A DNA stretch of 56,277 nt from Ectopseudomonas mendocina (GTDB taxonomy: Bacteria; Pseudomonadota; Gammaproteobacteria; Pseudomonadales; Pseudomonadaceae), in contig NZ_VRYE01000032.1 in the NCBI RefSeq assembly GCF_008041835.1, positions 1 through 56,277 of the forward strand. Reading direction: 5' to 3'. Positions 1 to 8,444 of the stretch are shown here, one piece after another. A program made the position numbers and the translations under genes. Within the stretch, counting starts at the first letter, position 1. Every line of letters starts with the position of its first letter. The notes beneath the pieces are model-generated. The model ran no database searches and was not told where the DNA came from. It was given only the letters and a program-made list of their open reading frames with translations.

Positions 1-483
1 GGCGCCGGCACGGCGATCATGGCCGTGGATTAGACCGGCTCAGCTCACGAAAGGCGGGGTCAGTATCTGGTGCGGACGGTTGCGCCACAGGTCGATGCCG
101 TCGAGCAGCCAGTTCAACTCATCGACCGTCAGCTCGATGGCCTCGTGGCAGGCATCGGGCTTGGGCTTGAAGCGTTCGGCTTCCAAACGCTTGAGCCACA
201 GGCAGAAGCCATTGCGCTCCCAGTAGAGGATCTTGACCTGACTGCGGGTGTGGTTGAGGAACACGAACAGCACGGGGTTGAACACTTCCACCTTGATGTC
301 CAGCTCGACCAGAGCGGCCAGGCCGTTGATGGATTTGCGGAAATCGACGGGCTTTGGGTAGAGGTAGACTTTTTGCACCTTGGCGTCGGGACGCATCATG
401 ACGGAGCTCCACGGGAAAAAATGGGGAGCCCAGCATCCGGGAACGGACAGGTCAGTTGAAGGTGGGGTTTATGGAGCGGTTAC
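1..483 (-). mobile_element. IS66-family insertion sequence, right end only
   Basis: The left part of this element lies outside the window. A TnpB gene reads toward the window edge, and the outer end is probably 483, because the complement from 483 inward starts GTAACCGCTCCATAAACCCC and IS66-family ends characteristically begin GTAA. Only 84 bp separate this end from the tnpB start, so there is no room for a tnpA gene ahead of tnpB. An ATG on the minus strand at 20 may start tnpC, but too little is visible to call it. IS66 elements make 8-bp target duplications; the base-pairs 484-491 (ATATGTCG) would be one copy and the other is outside the window. Confidence 0.75.
40..399 (-). CDS. tnpB: IS66 family accessory protein TnpB
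   Basis: 119-residue protein of the IS66 Orf2/TnpB family, an accessory protein needed with TnpC for transposition, whose exact biochemical role is not settled. Family hallmarks are visible: VYLYPKPVDFRKSINGLAAL near the N-terminus, then VFLNHTRSQVKILYWERNGFCLW (split here as VFLNHTR and KILYWERNGFCLW), and the C-terminal half that usually ends the family. Length is normal for TnpB. Translation probably starts at ATG 399 or the adjacent ATG 396. It is intact. The transposase gene should lie just beyond the left edge. Confidence 0.9.
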   Translation of the reverse strand: MMRPDAKVQKVYLYPKPVDFRKSINGLAALVELDIKVEVFNPVLFVFLNHTRSQVKILYWERNGFCLWLKRLEAERFKPKPDACHEAIELTVDELNWLLDGIDLWRNRPHQILTPPFVS

Positions 484-639
484 ATATGTCGGCGTCTGAT
501 GTCTCTCGGGTGTTGTGGTAAGTGCTGCGCATTCTGCAATGGCGCTTGGTGAGCATTCCTTGTTCTTCACTCCCCACGTTTCTATGCAAGTCCTGACCTC
601 ATCGTTATCATGCCAGCCTTGTTCTTGGTGGGGCCTGGC

Positions 640-1605
640 ATGCTGGAATTGCTGAAACTTCTACAGGATGGCCGATTCCATTCCGGTGAGGCTCTCGGAG
701 CGCATCTGGGGATAAGTCGCAGTGCTGTCTGGAAGCAGTTGCAAGGCCTGGAGGCTGAGTTGGGCATCGGTGTGTTCAAAGTTCCCGGGCGCGGCTACCG
801 ATTGTCGTCGCCGATGGTCTTGCTGGATGCTGAACGTCTTTCTCGTGAAACAGCATTGCTGCAATGGCCAATCTTCGTTGAGACCAGTGTTGACTCGACC
901 AACGCTGAAATTTTCCGGCGCCTTGATGCAGGGGTAAAAGCCCCCTTCGTGCTGCTTGCTGAGCGGCAGATGGCTGGACGTGGCCGGCGTGGCCGGGCCT
1001 GGGTGAGTCCTTTTGCCGAGAATCTATATTGCAGTCTCGTGTTGCGTGTCGACGGCGGTATGAGCCAGGTTGAGGCGTTGAGCCTCACGGTTGGGCTTGC
1101 TGTTGCAAAGACGCTGCAGGATTCGGGTTTAGGCGATGTAGGGCTCAAGTGGCCGAATGACGTGCTGTGTGCCGGGCACAAGATCTCCGGGATACTTCTG
1201 GAGCTTGCAGGTGACCCGGCTGATGTCTGCCATGTGGTCATAGGGATTGGTATCAACGTCAATATGATGATCGATGCGACTATCGCCATCGACCAGCCGT
1301 GGACTTCGGTGCGGCAATGTATCGGGCGAATGGTCGACCGTAATGAATTGGCTGTGCGCCTGTTGCAGCAGTTGCGGGAGTGTCTGTCTCGTCACTGGCA
1401 GGGCGGATTTGCCAGCCTGCGAGATGAGTGGGAGGCCCTGCACGCCTGGTGCGGGCGCAATGTGGCCCTGACGGCGGGCAATAATGCCACCTTGGGTACG
1501 GTCCTTGGTGTTGACGGGCGTGGCGCTATACGGCTGAGCGTCGAGGGTGTTGAGCATGCGTTCAGTGGCGGAGAGTTGAGCCTGAGGCTGCAGCATGATT
1601 CTTGA
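640..1605 (+). CDS. birA: Bifunctional biotin--protein ligase / biotin repressor BirA
   Basis: Activates biotin with ATP and attaches it to the biotin carboxyl carrier protein of acetyl-CoA carboxylase; members with an N-terminal helix-turn-helix also repress biotin synthesis genes. Here the N-terminal domain (residues 1-60) has the winged-helix segment [12 protein letters not shown]. The catalytic domain carries the biotinyl-AMP loop GRGRRGRAW (about 113-121) and KWPND (170-174). I chose ATG 640, giving 321 residues beginning [19 protein letters not shown] as in other Pseudomonas BirA proteins; an upstream ATG at 610 would add ten residues unlike the family. The end overlaps coaX by 11 bp, so the two are probably translationally coupled. 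Confidence 0.95.
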   Translation: MLELLKLLQDGRFHSGEALGAHLGISRSAVWKQLQGLEAELGIGVFKVPGRGYRLSSPMVLLDAERLSRETALLQWPIFVETSVDSTNAEIFRRLDAGVKAPFVLLAERQMAGRGRRGRAWVSPFAENLYCSLVLRVDGGMSQVEALSLTVGLAVAKTLQDSGLGDVGLKWPNDVLCAGHKISGILLELAGDPADVCHVVIGIGINVNMMIDATIAIDQPWTSVRQCIGRMVDRNELAVRLLQQLRECLSRHWQGGFASLRDEWEALHAWCGRNVALTAGNNATLGTVLGVDGRGAIRLSVEGVEHAFSGGELSLRLQHDS

Positions 1606-2341
1606 GCTCGACTGCGGGAACAGCTTTATAAAGTGGCGAGTGATTTCCGAAGACGGACGCCGTTTGCTGGCGGGCGTAGTGGACTCGGATGCTGCGCTCT
1701 TCGACGCGTTGGCGAATGCCTCGGCAGTGTGTGTAACGCGCTGCCGCCTGGTCAGCGTGCGCAGTGATGTCGAGACAGAGCAGTTGTTGGTGCGTCTGAG
1801 GGACTCTCTGGGTGTCGATGCCGTATGTGCGCAGTCGGCTCGTCAGGTTGGTGTGGTGTGCAATGGTTACGAGGACTTTCAGCGCCTTGGTCTTGATCGT
1901 TGGCTGGCTGTCCTGGGCGCCTATCACCTGGGGCGGTGTGCTTGTCTGGTGCTCGATCTTGGGACGGCAGTGACGGCTGATTTTATTTCCGCTGATGGTC
2001 AGCATCTTGGTGGGTTCATTTGCCCAGGTCTGCCATTGATGCGTGATCAACTCAGCACCCATACCCGGCGCATACGCTATGACCGCCAGGTTGCGCTGGC
2101 GGCGCTGCAGGAGCTGGAACCTGGGCGTTCCACTGCAGAGGCCGTCGAGCGTGGTTGTGTAATGATGCTGCGAGGTTTTGTTGCTGAGCAGCTGCGGCAG
2201 GCGCAGGTGCATTTTCCTGATGGCTTTGAGGTTTTTCTCACCGGAGGCGATGCCGAGTTGGTGCGCGACGTGGTTCCGGGGGCGCAGGTTGTTCCTGATC
2301 TGGTATTTGTTGGGCTGGCCATCGCCTGCCCCATGAGCTGA
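1595..2341 (+). CDS. coaX: Type III pantothenate kinase CoaX
   Basis: Phosphorylates pantothenate, the first committed step of coenzyme A synthesis, in the cytoplasm. The 248-residue protein shows the ASKHA-fold motifs of type III enzymes: an N-terminal phosphate loop [12 protein letters not shown], the GLDRW segment (about 99-103), and [13 protein letters not shown] (about 119-131) followed by [11 protein letters not shown]. Type III kinases are insensitive to CoA feedback and typically require a monovalent cation (family knowledge). The start overlaps the 3' end of birA, and the SPOR gene follows after 8 bp, so birA-coaX-SPOR looks like one transcript. The pairing birA-coaX is usual in Pseudomonas. 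Confidence 0.95.
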   Translation: MILELDCGNSFIKWRVISEDGRRLLAGVVDSDAALFDALANASAVCVTRCRLVSVRSDVETEQLLVRLRDSLGVDAVCAQSARQVGVVCNGYEDFQRLGLDRWLAVLGAYHLGRCACLVLDLGTAVTADFISADGQHLGGFICPGLPLMRDQLSTHTRRIRYDRQVALAALQELEPGRSTAEAVERGCVMMLRGFVAEQLRQAQVHFPDGFEVFLTGGDAELVRDVVPGAQVVPDLVFVGLAIACPMS

Positions 2342-2349
2342 GGCAAGTC

Positions 2350-3030
2350 ATGCGCTGGATTCTGCTATTGCTTCTATTGCTGAATGCCTTTTATTACGTC
2401 TGGCATCAGCAGCAGGCGCCCTTGCGTGCCAAGGAGGTGGCGCCGGCAGCTGCTTACCAGACGGCGCGCAAGGATATACAGCTCTTGAGTGAGGCGGATG
2501 CGTCTGGCGCACGGGTGCAAGCGCCGCCCGCTGCGGCTCCTGTCGAGGCTGCTGTATGTCTCTTTCTGGGGAGCTTCGAGCAGGAGGAGAGGGCGCGTGT
2601 GGTGGAGCAGCGTCTGCTGAGCCTGGATATCGAGGCCGACGTGCGCAGTGTCGATGCCGCTGCCGGTGTCGAATACTGGGTTTATCTGCCGCCCCTGTCT
2701 TCGCGTCAGGCTTCATTGAGGCAACTGCGCGAGTTGCAGGCCCGGCGCATTGATAGCTACATCATCACCCAGGGTGAGCTGGCCAATGGTATATCGCTTG
2801 GTATTTTCCCGCGTAGCGATTCGGCTGCCAGCGTCATGCAGCGCTTGCGTAATGCCGGTTATGAGCCGCAAGTGCGGGAGTTGTCGCGTGCGCATCGTAG
2901 TTTTTGGGTGCGTGTATCCCCGGAAAGCCGGCGATTGGCCGATGAATTTTTGCTTGGCCAGCTCGCGGGAGACTTCGCGGGTTTGCAGCATCAATTAATG
3001 CCATGTGAAGGCGTTGCATTGCCTCAGTAG
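2350..3030 (+). CDS. SPOR domain-containing membrane protein
   Basis: 226-residue protein with one N-terminal membrane segment (residues about 2-17, MRWILLLLLLLNAFYYVW) and a periplasmic remainder. Residues about 140-200 (GISLGIFPRSDSAASVMQRL ... FWVRVSP) have the alternating beta-alpha pattern of SPOR domains, which bind denuded peptidoglycan at the division septum. A second, weaker repeat of the same pattern occurs at about 70-130 (CLFLGSFEQEERARVVEQRL). It is the third gene of the birA-coaX unit and matches by position the PAO1 gene PA4278. The specific function is unknown; a role in cell-envelope or division processes is inference from the domain. Confidence 0.8.
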   Translation: MRWILLLLLLLNAFYYVWHQQQAPLRAKEVAPAAAYQTARKDIQLLSEADASGARVQAPPAAAPVEAAVCLFLGSFEQEERARVVEQRLLSLDIEADVRSVDAAAGVEYWVYLPPLSSRQASLRQLRELQARRIDSYIITQGELANGISLGIFPRSDSAASVMQRLRNAGYEPQVRELSRAHRSFWVRVSPESRRLADEFLLGQLAGDFAGLQHQLMPCEGVALPQ

Positions 3031-3129
3031 TTTGCATAGAATGGCGCCCGCTTCGCAGGGTGGTCAAAGTTGTTTCCCGACGAAGATGCTGTCGAATTAG
3101 CTAACCTCAAGATTTTAATGAGAAAAAGC

Positions 3130-3156
3130 TTGACAGTAGGGTGGCAGGTCTAGAAA
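3130..3156 (+). promoter_or_regulatory. Candidate sigma70 promoter for the tRNA-tufB unit
   Basis: A perfect -35 box TTGACA (3130-3135) is followed after 15 bp by TAGAAA (3151-3156) and then a GC-rich stretch GCCGCC (3159-3164). A GC-rich discriminator is typical of stringently controlled stable-RNA promoters. The 15-bp spacing is shorter than optimal, so the exact -10 is uncertain. Confidence 0.6.
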
Positions 3157-3171
3157 ATGCCGCCTCACTTT

Positions 3172-3256
<85 letters not shown>

Positions 3257-3280
3257 GATTCAGCGTGAGCTGCAAGCTCC

Positions 3281-3354
<74 letters not shown>

Positions 3355-3380
3355 GTTTGTAGGTGGCGCAAAAGAGTTTG

Positions 3381-3456
3381 GCTCATGTAGCTCAGCTGGT
3401 AGAGCACACCCTTGGTAAGGGTGAGGTCAGCGGTTCAAATCCGCTCATGAGCTCCA
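3381..3456 (+). tRNA. tRNA-Thr (GGT)
   Basis: A 76-nt tRNA with acceptor GCTCATG/CATGAGC, anticodon GGT at 3414-3416 in the loop TTGGTAA, T-loop GGTTCAAATCC and encoded CCA. It is the last tRNA before tufB, and a terminator-like hairpin starts 8 bp downstream. Confidence 0.97.
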
Positions 3457-3463
3457 TCTAATG

Positions 3464-3495
3464 AAGGCAGATATGAAAGTATCTGCCTTTGTTTT
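3464..3495 (+). terminator. Terminator-like hairpin between tRNA-Thr and tufB
   Basis: AAGGCAGATA (3464-3473) pairs perfectly with TATCTGCCTT (3480-3489) around a 6-nt loop, and TTGTTTT follows. It could be an attenuator that lowers tufB transcription relative to the tRNAs, or a processing/stability element at the tRNA 3' trailer. Its A-rich arm makes it weaker than the GC-rich terminators elsewhere in the window. Confidence 0.6.
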
Positions 3496-3540
3496 AATGG
3501 CGGCATGGCTTGCTCAATTCTTCGCTAGGAGACGGTCAAG

Positions 3541-4734
3541 ATGGCTAAAGAGAAATTCGAACGTAACAAACCGCACGTCAACGTTGGCACCATCGGTCAC
3601 GTTGACCACGGTAAAACCACTCTGACCGCTGCTCTGACCCGCGTCTGCTCCGAAGTATTCGGTTCGGCCCGTGTTGACTTCGATAAGATCGACAGCGCGC
3701 CGGAAGAGAAGGCTCGTGGTATCACCATCAACACTGCCCACGTAGAGTACGATTCCACCATTCGTCACTACGCGCACGTTGACTGCCCGGGTCACGCCGA
3801 CTACGTGAAGAACATGATCACTGGTGCTGCCCAGATGGACGGCGCGATTCTGGTCTGTTCGGCTGCCGACGGCCCCATGCCGCAAACTCGTGAGCACATC
3901 CTGCTGTCCCGTCAGGTTGGCGTACCGTACATCGTTGTCTTCCTGAACAAGGCTGACATGGTTGACGACGCTGAGCTGCTGGAGCTGGTCGAGATGGAAG
4001 TTCGCGACCTGCTGAGCACCTATGATTTCCCGGGTGACGACACTCCGATCATCATCGGTTCCGCGCTGATGGCGCTGAACGGCGAAGACACCAACGAGAT
4101 GGGCACCACTGCCGTCAAGAAGCTGGTTGAAACGCTGGACACCTACATCCCTGAGCCGGTTCGTGCCATCGACCGTCCGTTCCTGATGCCGATCGAAGAC
4201 GTATTCTCGATCTCCGGCCGCGGTACTGTTGTGACCGGTCGTGTCGAGCGCGGTATCGTCAAGATCCAGGAAGAAATCGAAATCGTTGGTCTGCGTCCGA
4301 CCACCAAAACCACCTGCACCGGCGTTGAGATGTTCCGCAAGCTGCTGGACGAAGGTCGTGCTGGTGAGAACTGCGGCGTGCTGCTGCGCGGCACCAAGCG
4401 TGATGAAGTTGAGCGTGGTCAGGTTCTGGCCAAGCCGGGCACCATCAAGCCGCACACCAAGTTCGAAGCTGAAGTGTACGTGCTGTCCAAAGAAGAAGGT
4501 GGTCGTCACACCCCGTTCTTCAAAGGCTATCGTCCGCAGTTCTACTTCCGTACCACTGACGTGACCGGTTCGTGCGAACTGCCGGAAGGCGTTGAGATGG
4601 TAATGCCGGGCGACAACATCAAAATGGTTGTTACCCTGATCAAGCCGATCGCCATGGAAGACGGCCTTCGCTTCGCAATTCGCGAAGGTGGTCGTACCGT
4701 TGGTGCCGGCGTGGTTGCCAAGATCATCGAATAA
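3541..4734 (+). CDS. tufB: Elongation factor Tu, copy 1
   Basis: GTPase that delivers aminoacyl-tRNA to the ribosomal A site. All GTP-binding motifs are present: GHVDHGKT at 19-26, DCPGH at 81-85 with catalytic His85, and NKAD at 136-139; beta-barrel domains 2 and 3 follow. The length of 397 residues is normal. It starts at ATG 3541 after the Shine-Dalgarno-like AGGAGA. A nearly identical copy lies at 20083-21276; the products differ at three positions (Thr73, Met187 and Thr190 here; Asn, Leu and Ser there). Position after the Tyr-Gly-Thr tRNAs makes this the tufB locus. A terminator hairpin follows at 4754. Confidence 0.98.
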   Translation: MAKEKFERNKPHVNVGTIGHVDHGKTTLTAALTRVCSEVFGSARVDFDKIDSAPEEKARGITINTAHVEYDSTIRHYAHVDCPGHADYVKNMITGAAQMDGAILVCSAADGPMPQTREHILLSRQVGVPYIVVFLNKADMVDDAELLELVEMEVRDLLSTYDFPGDDTPIIIGSALMALNGEDTNEMGTTAVKKLVETLDTYIPEPVRAIDRPFLMPIEDVFSISGRGTVVTGRVERGIVKIQEEIEIVGLRPTTKTTCTGVEMFRKLLDEGRAGENCGVLLRGTKRDEVERGQVLAKPGTIKPHTKFEAEVYVLSKEEGGRHTPFFKGYRPQFYFRTTDVTGSCELPEGVEMVMPGDNIKMVVTLIKPIAMEDGLRFAIREGGRTVGAGVVAKIIE

Positions 4735-4753
4735 TCGGTTGATCTGTCCCTCT

Positions 4754-4782
4754 CAGGTCGGCATAATGGCCGGCCTGATTTT
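4754..4782 (+). terminator. Intrinsic terminator after tufB
   Basis: CAGGTCGGC (4754-4762) pairs with GCCGGCCTG (4769-4777) with one G-U pair, loop ATAATG, followed by ATTTTGTT. It lies only 6 bp before tRNA-Trp, so the next tRNA may come from read-through or from a promoter not recognised here. Confidence 0.8.
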
Positions 4783-4787
4783 GTTCT

Positions 4788-4863
4788 AGGTCAGTAGCTC
4801 AATTGGCAGAGCGGCGGTCTCCAAAACCGCAGGTTGGGGGTTCGATTCCCTCCTGACCTGCCA
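4788..4863 (+). tRNA. tRNA-Trp (CCA)
   Basis: A 76-nt tRNA with acceptor AGGTCAG/CTGACCT, anticodon CCA at 4821-4823, T-loop GGTTCGATTCC and encoded CCA end. It lies 42 bp before secE, the usual arrangement in gammaproteobacteria. Confidence 0.97.
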
Positions 4864-4905
4864 TTTTCTAACGAATTTGGCGTGTCTTTCACAGGATCCT
4901 CTCGA

Positions 4906-5274
4906 ATGAATGTTAAGGCTGAAGCCAAAGACTCTCGCTTTGATCTGGTCAAGTGGCTGGTTGTCGCTGCCCTGGTTGTAGTGGGTGTGGTGGGTAATCA
5001 GTACTTTTCTGCAGAGCCTGTTCTGTATCGTGTTCTGGGTTTGGTCGTGCTTGGCGCTGTTGCTGCATTCGTGGCGTTTCAGACTGTTCGCGGTCAGGCT
5101 TTCGCGGTACTGCTGAAAGAAGCGCGCGTCGAGATTCGTAAGGTTGTTTGGCCGACTCGCCAGGAGACCACTCAGACTACTCTGATCGTGGTCGCTGTGG
5201 TGTTGGTCATGGCGCTGCTGTTGTGGGGGCTCGATTCCCTGCTCGGTTGGCTTATTTCCCTGATTGTTGGTTAA
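4906..5274 (+). CDS. secE: Preprotein translocase subunit SecE
   Basis: Small essential subunit of the SecYEG channel; it clamps SecY in the inner membrane. The 122-residue protein has three predicted membrane segments (about 16-33, 42-58 and 95-115) and the conserved cytoplasmic amphipathic stretch EARVEIRKVVWPTRQETTQT before the last one. This three-span form is the enterobacterial/pseudomonad type. I chose ATG 4906; the frame stays open upstream into tRNA-Trp, but those codons are tRNA sequence. nusG follows after 9 bp, giving the universal secE-nusG pair. Confidence 0.96.
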   Translation: MNVKAEAKDSRFDLVKWLVVAALVVVGVVGNQYFSAEPVLYRVLGLVVLGAVAAFVAFQTVRGQAFAVLLKEARVEIRKVVWPTRQETTQTTLIVVAVVLVMALLLWGLDSLLGWLISLIVG

Positions 5275-5283
5275 GGGTGTCTC

Positions 5284-5817
5284 GTGGCTAAGCGTTGGTA
5301 CGTCGTGCATGCTTACTCGGGTTACGAGAAGCATGTCATGCGCTCGCTCATCGAGCGCGTGAAACTGGCTGGTATGGAAGATGACTTCGGCGAGATTCTC
5401 GTTCCCACTGAAGAGGTGGTCGAGATGCGCAATGGTCAGAAGCGCAAGAGTGAGCGCAAGTTCTTCCCTGGCTATGTTCTAGTGCAGATGGAAATGAACG
5501 AGGCTACTTGGCACTTGATCAAGGATACGCCGCGCGTCATGGGCTTCATTGGTGGTACAGCCGACAAGCCGGCGCCGATCACCGAAAAAGAAGCCGAAGC
5601 CATTCTGCGTCGTGTTGCCGACAGTGGCGACAAGCCCAAGCCGAAGACGCTGTTCGAGCCGGGCGAGATGGTACGAGTTATCGATGGCCCGTTCGCCGAT
5701 TTCGGCGGTGTGGTCGAAGAAGTGAATTACGAGAAGAGCCGCATCCAGGTTGCTGTGACCATCTTCGGTCGCTCCACCCCGGTCGAGCTGGAGTTCAGTC
5801 AGGTCGAGAAGGCATAA
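5284..5817 (+). CDS. nusG: Transcription termination/antitermination factor NusG
   Basis: Binds RNA polymerase, suppresses pausing, assists Rho and couples transcription to the ribosome. The 177 residues comprise an NGN domain (about 1-115, [16 protein letters not shown] at the start) and a KOW domain (about 125-177, [20 protein letters not shown]). Translation starts at GTG 5284, nine bases after the secE stop, and the protein begins [13 protein letters not shown] as in orthologues. A strong terminator follows at 5837. Confidence 0.98.
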   Translation: MAKRWYVVHAYSGYEKHVMRSLIERVKLAGMEDDFGEILVPTEEVVEMRNGQKRKSERKFFPGYVLVQMEMNEATWHLIKDTPRVMGFIGGTADKPAPITEKEAEAILRRVADSGDKPKPKTLFEPGEMVRVIDGPFADFGGVVEEVNYEKSRIQVAVTIFGRSTPVELEFSQVEKA

Positions 5818-5836
5818 CTGACATAAGCATCCCTCA

Positions 5837-5863
5837 CCCCGCAGCCTTAGGCTGCGGGGTTTT
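5837..5863 (+). terminator. Intrinsic terminator after nusG
   Basis: A perfect 10-bp stem CCCCGCAGCC/GGCTGCGGGG (5837-5846 and 5850-5859) with a TTA loop is followed by TTTT. It ends the secE-nusG unit and separates it from rplKA. Confidence 0.95.
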
Positions 5864-5890
5864 GTCGTCACTGGGATAAATGCGTAAGTA
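5862..5890 (+). promoter_or_regulatory. Weak candidate promoter for rplKA
   Basis: TTGTCG (5862-5867) and TAAGTA (5885-5890) are spaced by 17 bp just after the nusG terminator. Both boxes match sigma70 consensus only partly, but a promoter is expected here because the terminator isolates rplK. Confidence 0.35.
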
Positions 5891-5936
5891 ACCTCGGGGA
5901 GCCGTCAGGCGTTCGAACCCGAAATTGGAGTAGCTA

Positions 5937-6368
5937 ATGGCTAAGAAGATTCAGGCTTATATCAAGCTGCAGGTAAAAGCCGGTCAGGCAAACCCGTCGC
6001 CACCCGTCGGTCCCGCTCTGGGTCAGCACGGCGTGAACATCATGGAATTCTGCAAGGCGTTCAACGCCAAGACTCAGGGCATGGAACCTGGTCTGCCGAC
6101 TCCTGTGATCATCACCGTTTACAGCGACCGCAGCTTCACCTTTGAAACCAAGAGCACCCCGGCATCGGTACTGCTGAAGAAGGCCGCCGGCCTGACCAGC
6201 GGCTCCGCTCGTCCGAACACCGTCAAAGTAGGCACCGTTACCCGTGCTCAGCTGGAGGAGATCGCCAAGACCAAGCAGGCCGATCTGACTGCTGCTGACC
6301 TGGATGCGGCCGTGCGCACCATCGCCGGCTCCGCTCGTAGCATGGGCCTGAACGTGGAGGGTGTGTAA
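5937..6368 (+). CDS. rplK: 50S ribosomal protein L11
   Basis: Part of the GTPase-associated centre of the large subunit with 23S rRNA helices 43/44, and needed for RelA activation on stalled ribosomes. The 143 residues show the N-terminal [20 protein letters not shown] motif, with the proline-rich helix that faces thiostrepton-class antibiotics, and a C-terminal rRNA-binding domain. SD TTGGAG precedes ATG 5937. The stop codon overlaps the rplA start (TAATG), so L11 and L1 are translationally coupled. Confidence 0.98.
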   Translation: MAKKIQAYIKLQVKAGQANPSPPVGPALGQHGVNIMEFCKAFNAKTQGMEPGLPTPVIITVYSDRSFTFETKSTPASVLLKKAAGLTSGSARPNTVKVGTVTRAQLEEIAKTKQADLTAADLDAAVRTIAGSARSMGLNVEGV

Positions 6369-7063
6369 TGGCTAAGTTGACCAAGCGCCAAAAGGCCATC
6401 GCGGCCAAGGTTGAAGCCGGCAAGGCCTACACTTTCGAAGAAGCTGTCAGCCTGCTGGCCGAGCTGTCTGCCGTCAAGTTCACCGAGTCTTTCGATGTCG
6501 CCGTGAACCTGGGCGTAGACCCGCGTAAATCCGACCAGGTCGTACGTGGCGCCACCGTTCTGCCGAACGGCACTGGCAAGACCGTACGCGTTGCCGTGTT
6601 CACCCAGGGTCCGGGCGCTGAAGCTGCCCTGGCTGCCGGTGCTGACAAGGTTGGTATGGACGATCTGGCTGCCGAAATGAAGGCCGGCGATCTGAACTAC
6701 GACGTGGTCATCGCTTCCCCGGACGCCATGCGCGTCGTTGGCCAGCTGGGCCAGGTACTGGGCCCGCGCGGCCTGATGCCGAACCCGAAAGTCGGCACCG
6801 TGACTCCGGACGTCGCTACCGCTGTGAAGAACGCCAAGGCTGGTCAGGTGCGTTTCCGTACCGACAAGAACGGCATCATCCACACCTCCGTTGGTAAGGT
6901 CGGCTTCGAAGCCGCCGCGCTGAAGCAGAACGTGGAAGCCCTGCTGTCCGACCTGAAGCGTCTGAAGCCGTCGACCTCGAAAGGCATCTACGTCAAGCGC
7001 GTGACCCTGAGCACCACCATGGGCCCGGGTCTGCTCATCGATCAGGCTTCGCTCGACGCGTAA
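6368..7063 (+). CDS. rplA: 50S ribosomal protein L1
   Basis: Forms the mobile L1 stalk that helps release deacylated tRNA from the E site, and in E. coli represses its own operon by binding the rplK leader. The 231-residue length is normal, and the signature [21 protein letters not shown] (split [13 protein letters not shown] and KVGTVTPD) is intact. ATG 6368 overlaps the rplK stop. A hairpin follows at 7072, ahead of the L10 leader. Confidence 0.98.
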   Translation: MAKLTKRQKAIAAKVEAGKAYTFEEAVSLLAELSAVKFTESFDVAVNLGVDPRKSDQVVRGATVLPNGTGKTVRVAVFTQGPGAEAALAAGADKVGMDDLAAEMKAGDLNYDVVIASPDAMRVVGQLGQVLGPRGLMPNPKVGTVTPDVATAVKNAKAGQVRFRTDKNGIIHTSVGKVGFEAAALKQNVEALLSDLKRLKPSTSKGIYVKRVTLSTTMGPGLLIDQASLDA

Positions 7064-7071
7064 GTGATTGG

Positions 7072-7097
7072 GCCGGCAGCCTCGTGCTGCCGGCTTT
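7072..7097 (+). terminator. Attenuator-like hairpin between rplA and rplJ
   Basis: GCCGGCAGC (7072-7080) pairs perfectly with GCTGCCGGC (7086-7094) around CTCGT, with only TTTGAAAG after it. The short U-run suggests partial termination, consistent with graded expression of rplKA and rplJL-rpoBC. Confidence 0.75.
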
Positions 7098-7104
7098 GAA
7101 AGAT

Positions 7105-7274
7105 TGGGGTCCCTGCCTGGCGGGGGCTATCCAAGACCGTAGGTGACTCAGGTTTTAAATGTCAGGCTCGCCTGATGGCCTACGCAGATGGTGCTCCCGA
7201 TTCGTTACCGAATCAGACACCAAAACGCCGCCGAACCTCGGTTTGGCGAAACGGTAAAATCCAGGAGTAAACCC
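7105..7274 (+). promoter_or_regulatory. L10 leader (autoregulatory rplJ 5' region)
   Basis: The leader contains CGTAGG (7138-7143), which can pair with CCTACG (7179-7184), followed by CAGATGGTG. That arrangement resembles the conserved gammaproteobacterial L10 leader, where the L10-L12 complex binds the mRNA and blocks rplJ translation. Identification is by motif resemblance, not by a covariance-model search. Confidence 0.65.
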
Positions 7275-7775
7275 GTGGCAATTAAACTCGAAGACAAGAA
7301 GGCCATCGTCGCTGAAGTCAACGAGGCTGCCAAAGCCGGTCTGTCCGCTGTCGTGGCTGATGCCCGTGGCGTGACTGTCGGCGCAATGACCGGACTCCGT
7401 AAAGAGGCCCGCGAAGCTGGTGTGTACGTGAAAGTCGTGCGTAACACCCTGCTCAAGCGCGCCGTTGAAGGCACTCAGTTCGACGTGCTCAACGACGTGT
7501 TCAAAGGCCCGACCCTGATCGCTTTCTCCAACGAACACCCGGGCGCTGCCGCTCGTTTGTTCAAAGAGTTCGCCAAGGGTCAGGACAAGTTCGAGATCAA
7601 GGCAGCTGCGTTCGAGGGCAAGTACCTCGCAGCAAACCAGATCGACGTACTGGCAAGTCTGCCGACTCGCGACGAGGGCATCGCCCAGCTGATGAGCGTT
7701 ATTCAAGGCGCCACCAGCAAACTCGCTCGCACCCTGGCAGCCATTCGCGACCAGAAAGAAGCTGCTGCTGCCTAA
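7275..7775 (+). CDS. rplJ: 50S ribosomal protein L10
   Basis: Anchors the L12 dimers to the ribosomal stalk base and, with L12, represses its own translation. The 166-residue protein begins [19 protein letters not shown]; the start is GTG 7275 with AGGAG 10 bases upstream, and the open frame further upstream (from 7188) is leader sequence. The rRNA-binding N-terminal domain ([11 protein letters not shown]) and the C-terminal helix that carries L12 (about 140-166) are both visible. Confidence 0.97.
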   Translation: MAIKLEDKKAIVAEVNEAAKAGLSAVVADARGVTVGAMTGLRKEAREAGVYVKVVRNTLLKRAVEGTQFDVLNDVFKGPTLIAFSNEHPGAAARLFKEFAKGQDKFEIKAAAFEGKYLAANQIDVLASLPTRDEGIAQLMSVIQGATSKLARTLAAIRDQKEAAAA

Positions 7776-7855
7776 GGCGGCGTGAGCACTTTCGAAATCA
7801 AACGTTTAATTTGATGGTCGCCTAGGCCGTCACCCCAATACAGGAATTGATAGTC

Positions 7856-8224
7856 ATGTCTCTGACTAACGAGCAAATCATCGAAGCTATCGGCCAGAAA
7901 TCCGTTATGGAAATCGTCGAGCTGATCAAAGCGATGGAAGAAACCTTCGGTGTAACCGCTGCCGCTGCTGTTGCTGCTGGCCCGGCTGCTGCCGCTGCTG
8001 CTGTTGAAGAGCAGACCGAGTTCAACGTCGTTCTGGCTGAAGCTGGCGACAAGAAAGTGAACGTGATCAAGGCCGTTCGCGAGCTGACCGGTCTGGGCCT
8101 GAAAGAAGCCAAGGAGAAGGTCGACACCGCTCCTCAGGTTATCGCTGAAGGTCTGAGCAAAGAAGCTGCTGAAGACGCCAAGAAGAAGCTGGAAGAAGCT
8201 GGCGCCAAGGTCGAGCTCAAGTAA
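7856..8224 (+). CDS. rplL: 50S ribosomal protein L7/L12
   Basis: Multicopy stalk protein that recruits and stimulates translational GTPases. The 122 residues show the dimerising N-terminal domain (about 1-33), an Ala-rich hinge (about 36-52), and the C-terminal factor-binding domain with [21 protein letters not shown] chose ATG 7856 after AGGAATTGA rather than the in-frame start nine bases upstream. The 80-bp gap to rplJ and the hairpin after it match the usual rplJL-rpoBC layout. Confidence 0.98.
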   Translation: MSLTNEQIIEAIGQKSVMEIVELIKAMEETFGVTAAAAVAAGPAAAAAAVEEQTEFNVVLAEAGDKKVNVIKAVRELTGLGLKEAKEKVDTAPQVIAEGLSKEAAEDAKKKLEEAGAKVELK

Positions 8225-8270
8225 GCTCGCGCCTTGCGTCTACAGCCCGCGCGACTCGCACAAGGCTGAT

Positions 8271-8299
8271 GGCTGGTGGCTTTTGCCACCGGCCTTTTT
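8271..8299 (+). terminator. rplL-rpoB attenuator hairpin
   Basis: GGCTGGTGGC (8271-8280) pairs with GCCACCGGCC (8285-8294) with one G-U pair, loop TTTT, then TTTTT. Partial termination at this point is known in E. coli and keeps RNA polymerase subunits below L10/L12 levels. The remaining 145 bp to rpoB show no other clear signal. Confidence 0.85.
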
Positions 8300-8444
8300 C
8301 CGTTCTAGGTCGACTGTTCGTCAGTTGGCCTGGAGCCGGGAAATCCCGCCCGAGAGGCGGTTGCAAACCGAGGGTTTGCACGATTTTCTGGTCACCGCCG
8401 CCGGCGTTGACCAAATAAGCAGGTGACCAAGCTGGGGAACGCTG

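Noticed and set aside
119..436. A frame overlapping tnpB that might be tnpA of the IS66 element
   Set aside because: Its product is a frame-shifted shadow of tnpB with no similarity to IS66 Orf1 proteins.
484..609. 5S rRNA remnant upstream of birA, expected from synteny
   Set aside because: No stretch pairs or reads like 5S rRNA; the rRNA operon, if present, lies beyond the IS element or elsewhere.
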